Shown here piece by piece: positions 37,701 through 39,262 of a DNA stretch of 39,262 nucleotides. The notes beneath the pieces were generated by a model, which had not been told where the DNA came from, searched no databases, and saw only the letters and a program-made list of their open reading frames with translations. The translations under genes were made by a program, and so were the position numbers. Origin of the DNA: Oleiphilus sp. (GTDB taxonomy: Bacteria > Pseudomonadota > Gammaproteobacteria > Pseudomonadales > Oleiphilaceae); assembly GCA_006212045.1 (NCBI GenBank), contig PZPK01000077.1, forward strand, positions 1-39,262, given 5' to 3'. Position 1 is the first letter of the stretch, and every line of letters starts with the position of its first letter.

Positions 37701-39262
37701 AGACCTTCATGGCGCTCTTCGCCGGTAGAGGAGCTTAATGAGGCTAGTGGCTACAGCCAAAGATTGCTTGTTATGTTTGATTTTCAAATTAACGAGAGCT
37801 TAGTTAGTGAATTGGTTCCTGGAGTAGAGCTTGTCCACCTGGCATCCAAGGCTTCTGAAGTGGCTGAAAACTTGACGGAGCATTCCCTTATTCTTTTCGG
37901 TGTCATCAAGGAGAAACTGCTTCAATATCCCAATGATCGAATACTCGTCCAGATATTGACTCCTAGTTCAGGAGACGGCTTTCTATATAGCAGTCTTTTG
38001 GGCTTACTAAAAACATCAGAAATAGAAAATGCACGAGTGGTTGGCCATATAATAAATTTAGATACAGATCTGAATGAGGATGACATTTGTAAAATTGTTG
38101 AAGAGAACAAGAATTCAATTGAAGACAAATATATACGTTATATGGATGGTATTCGCTACGTAGAACATTTGGAAGAAATTGAGTATTCAGAAGCCAGTGA
38201 CTGTCCTTGGAAGGAAGAGGGAGTGTATCTAATCACGGGAGGTCTAGGTGGTTTAGGTGTTCTTTTTGCGAAAGAAATTATCGAACGCACAAGTGGTAGA
38301 GCAAGCCTGATTCTGACAGGTAGGTCTCAGCTTAATGAGCAGCATAGGGAGACGTTAGAGTCTCTCAGGGCATTAGGCGCGGATGTTGATTATCGACGTG
38401 TTGATGTAACGCAGTTGGATGATGTTAGCCATTTAATGGATCAAATTGATGATCGCTTTGGACGCTTGAACGGCGTATTACATGCAGCAGGATCTACAAA
38501 CGATAGTTTTATACAAGCCAAGTCTCTAGAAACGTTTAAAGATGTACTCGCACCAAAGGTCACTGGAACAGCTAATTTGGATCTGTGCAGCTTACGATTT
38601 GATCTAGATATGTTTGTTTTATTTTCCTCACTGTCAGGACAAATGGGAAATACAGGACAAGCGGATTATGCTATTGCCAATTCATTTCTGGATAAATACG
38701 CTTCTTATCGTTCCGAACTTGTCAGTCAAGGAAAGCGCAAGGGACGCAGTCTTTCCGTTAATTGGCCTCTTTGGAAAAATGGAGGGATGAAAGTCGGTGA
38801 GACTACGGCCCGAAAAATGTATGAAGGTATAGGTATGGTCCCTATGGACGAGAAATTAGGGCTGCCAGCTCTAGCATTTTGTTTATTGAGAGAGGAGACC
38901 CAAATACTTGTTGCCCAGGGTAATAATGAGAGATTAAGTAATTGGTTGGACCTTAAAGGCTTTTCCCAGTATGGCTCTTTGGTTAAAGAACGTCCCGAAC
39001 AACACAAAATACTTCAGAAGCCAAAGAGTTTTGATAGTGAGAAGACTTTTCAAGGGTTACTTGGATTCTTAAAGTCGGAGCTCTCTTTGGCTATTAAACT
39101 GCCTGAGCATAGAATTTTGAATGATAAATCGTTCGAATTGTATGGTGTTGACTCGGTGATTGTTACAGAAGTCACAAGTCGTCTAGAGAAGACATTCGGC
39201 TCCTTACCTAAAACCTTGTTCTTTGAATACCAGACAATCAGTGAATTGAGTGAGTACTTTTT
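31761..39262 (+). CDS. Trans-AT PKS, partial: (KS-DH-ACP)-(KS-DH-KR-ACP...), continues past the window
   Basis: An open frame of 2500 whole codons from ATG 31761 (AGAAGAG at 31747-31753 upstream) to the right edge. An N-terminal helical segment of about 35 residues resembles a docking element. Module a: KS 38-450 (C195, H330, H370), DH with intact HRVKGQKVMP (H654) and D829, ACP S983. Module b: KS about 1070-1495 (C1239, H1374, H1414), then DH with H1721 and D1888 but a weakened motif (HLINNVPVLA, glycine to N and proline to A). Next come KR about 1985-2420 (GGLGGLG at 2160; S2290, Y2303, N2307; TND suggests B-type) and ACP S2465, which the window edge cuts. No AT domain is present. It is the downstream continuation of PKS2 after a 56-base gap. 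Confidence 0.95.
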   Translation, partial: MDNKVKDILVAAKDRKIPFSDALRELKTEVNNKKSQRETIAIIGMSGRFPGADTIDEFWNNLVNGIDSIRDVPESRWDIKSLYDPAKGKKGKIYSKRAGLLEDVDKFDPLFFNISPKEAKEMDPQYRLLLMEIWKSIEDSGYKATDLSEHKVGLFVAGTKSDYPGKVIQPFSTEIGRISYLFDWKGPCICIETTCSSGLVALHEACLHLSSNKLETAIVAGVNLMPTAEPYLEYSRLQALSEKGCCFAFDHRADGTVFSEAVCSLVLKPLSKAIQDKDQIYSVIKGSGINYDGKTNGITAPSGKAQSNLEIDIYNEFDIHPERIGLIEAHGTGTKLGDPVEANALIRSFKNFTDKEAFCALGSVKTNVGHAAYASGLVSLIKAALSIRHKLIPATLHFDKANKLIDWDNSPFYINTALESWESPLPRMAAVSAFGFSGTNAHVVLEEHPYIQCKNTFEPSNTRDSLIFPISAKSKLQLKQSARSLQQYLVSDPGQRNFNLADVSFTLQVGREEMEYRLCIAANSLEELEDSLRAYSNGQDHSAYVEGIAGSKLDSTFDDLELLLEARNLDGISRHWVEGGVLDWFRLRNDSAQRISLPTYPFLRESYWLEGDAFITNNVNAPLHPLIHRIVENTGIDYCYESTFTGAEEFLSEHRVKGQKVMPGSALLEMVCAAFSFSLGHVNWNEGGISFSNVVWSRPALIDTDELVIQVQLLVGSDGQASYKIISSQVTESGTEETIEFSSGAVSKTQLSDTLSEKVSRPSRGDLPLEIDSARIYEMFEQQGLDYGPSFRVLDEICSGETQIVASVNFPQGHAVEHNKYTIQPIVLDGIFQVSAIVGFGLEEIENSPALKVPFAINEVNVYAPVTSSVSAWIRFSGQSLALDEATRIDVDVFDLSGNLCLSIKGFTYRNFQSESKAAAYLDARPDDLARDTGLKHEEGVSPNNAIGAQLSQYLKQKLSKVLQIPVNRVKGDNFFEQYGVDSVSAMELIGEFEQDFGVLPKTLLFEYKTINTLGAYFVKEHSSKFSSLIGSDSNPDSQIHIREKPGNDKVGIESTTNHQSGELSQGDVAIIGLAGKYPGADSLADFWENLVNGKDSISEIPSDRWDWSSYYSESPSDDRLHDSKWGGFINDVDKFDPLFFNISPREAQKIDPQERLFLQTAWEVLEDAGYTPKKLAQSSDRSVGVYVGVMYEEYQFYGAGEVTENVPAALMGSPSSIANRVSHFFNLSGPSMAVDTMCSSSITAIQMACQDVLLGNTKLAIAGGVNLNLHPNKYSLLSQSNFMSSSGRCKSFGEEGDGYVPSEGVGAVLLKPLSKAISDGDRIYGVIKGGAINHGGKSNGFTVPNVDAQSKVIEKALDKANVNPKNMSYIEAHGTGTSLGDPIEISGLTKAFSNYTDEKQYCAIGSVKSNIGHCESASGIAALTKVLLQMKHGLLVPSIHAAPLNSNIEFDKSPFFVQQTVSDWVRPIVSERELPRVAGINAFGAGGSNAHLIVEEYIHPVGLDDNASNSTELLLPELVILSARSSQQLSHVVHNLIDFIKRNEDMQTFKNMVRTLQVGRQAFEERLAVIADSYEDLIGKLQSYESSNDVCSEAIYRGTIDQDDGFINVLDSDVDMEELVYRWIEKGEFHKVAELWIKGFEIEFDKLYAKESYRKICIPTYPFAKEICWPETSVSNSSLLGKTNPNVDHISSFVHRNTSTLSVQRYTSSFSGKETFLQDHLINNVPVLAGAVQIEMVRECVFDAMEIHDLGDYQLSFRNIVWPRALIITHQIDVNVVLNLAEDDSIEFEIYTEDQNATRVHCKGEAVFSSFTEREFVELNDIKHRALSAASDVGGIYRSFDRKGIRYGAMYQGIKESLIGNEEVLARITLPLEAQSENCLLHPGVLDSALQSAYFLDEDPNKSLAVPFELSELYVLRSLSQDMWVWVRPSEKTLTHSLTRLDIDLFDLKGKLCAQIRGLCLREVENATALPAKNRLIFARPSWRSSPVEELNEASGYSQRLLVMFDFQINESLVSELVPGVELVHLASKASEVAENLTEHSLILFGVIKEKLLQYPNDRILVQILTPSSGDGFLYSSLLGLLKTSEIENARVVGHIINLDTDLNEDDICKIVEENKNSIEDKYIRYMDGIRYVEHLEEIEYSEASDCPWKEEGVYLITGGLGGLGVLFAKEIIERTSGRASLILTGRSQLNEQHRETLESLRALGADVDYRRVDVTQLDDVSHLMDQIDDRFGRLNGVLHAAGSTNDSFIQAKSLETFKDVLAPKVTGTANLDLCSLRFDLDMFVLFSSLSGQMGNTGQADYAIANSFLDKYASYRSELVSQGKRKGRSLSVNWPLWKNGGMKVGETTARKMYEGIGMVPMDEKLGLPALAFCLLREETQILVAQGNNERLSNWLDLKGFSQYGSLVKERPEQHKILQKPKSFDSEKTFQGLLGFLKSELSLAIKLPEHRILNDKSFELYGVDSVIVTEVTSRLEKTFGSLPKTLFFEYQTISELSEYF

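Overview
The window is a large part of a trans-acyltransferase (trans-AT) polyketide biosynthetic gene cluster. The host is probably a marine or symbiotic gammaproteobacterium. That placement rests on the A+T-rich DNA, on an ATP synthase subunit a that reads like Marinobacter/Pseudomonas/Cellvibrio-type AtpB, and on the IS66 and IS256 elements. It is an inference from memory of the families, not from a search.

Layout. Positions 2-100 hold the tail of an upstream gene. 87-3479 encodes a stand-alone AT-AT-ER protein that supplies extender units and enoyl reduction in trans. 3492-4754 is a group A flavin monooxygenase. 4832-8023 is an export pair: an MmpL/RND-type transporter and a LolA-like periplasmic protein. 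8204-9520 is an extra ATP synthase subunit a gene, followed by a short subunit b-like gene, with no other atp genes nearby. 9535-9888 is a decayed IS256-family transposase. 10017-11813, on the minus strand, is a flavin-dependent halogenase-like gene. 11900-14394 is a complete IS66-family element with an exact 8-bp target duplication. 14395-14760 is a leader with a long hairpin. From 14761 to the right edge run the assembly-line genes, all on the plus strand.

Assembly line as read from motifs. PKS1 (14761-22413): AR-like region, MT, GNAT, ACP (loading), then KS-KR-ACP, then a KS. The last KS is completed in trans by a separate ACP (22705-22959), which sits with an unrecognised 87-residue protein (22445-22708) and a JmjC/cupin-like protein (22960-24024). 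PKS2 (24043-31704): KS-DH-ACP, a GNAT/DUF2156-like domain, a PLP-dependent beta-eliminating lyase domain, a non-elongating KS, then an ACP. PKS3 (31761 to beyond the window): KS-DH-ACP, KS-DH-KR-ACP and onward. No cis AT domains are seen, so AT activity must come from the 87-3479 protein.

Two features stand out. First, the DUF plus PLP-lyase pair in PKS2 matches in plan the DUF-SH didomain of the leinamycin synthase LnmJ, which leaves sulfur from a cysteine-derived donor on the chain. Here it lies in mid-line and is followed by a KS0. The product is therefore predicted to carry a thiol, persulfide, thioether or sulfur heterocycle. Second, the lone extra AtpB inside the cluster suggests a self-resistance copy of the target, so the product may inhibit F-type ATP synthase at the a/c proton channel. 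Together these point to a sulfur-containing, possibly halogenated or oxygenated polyketide aimed at ATP synthase. That conclusion is inference; the component motifs are seen in the sequence.
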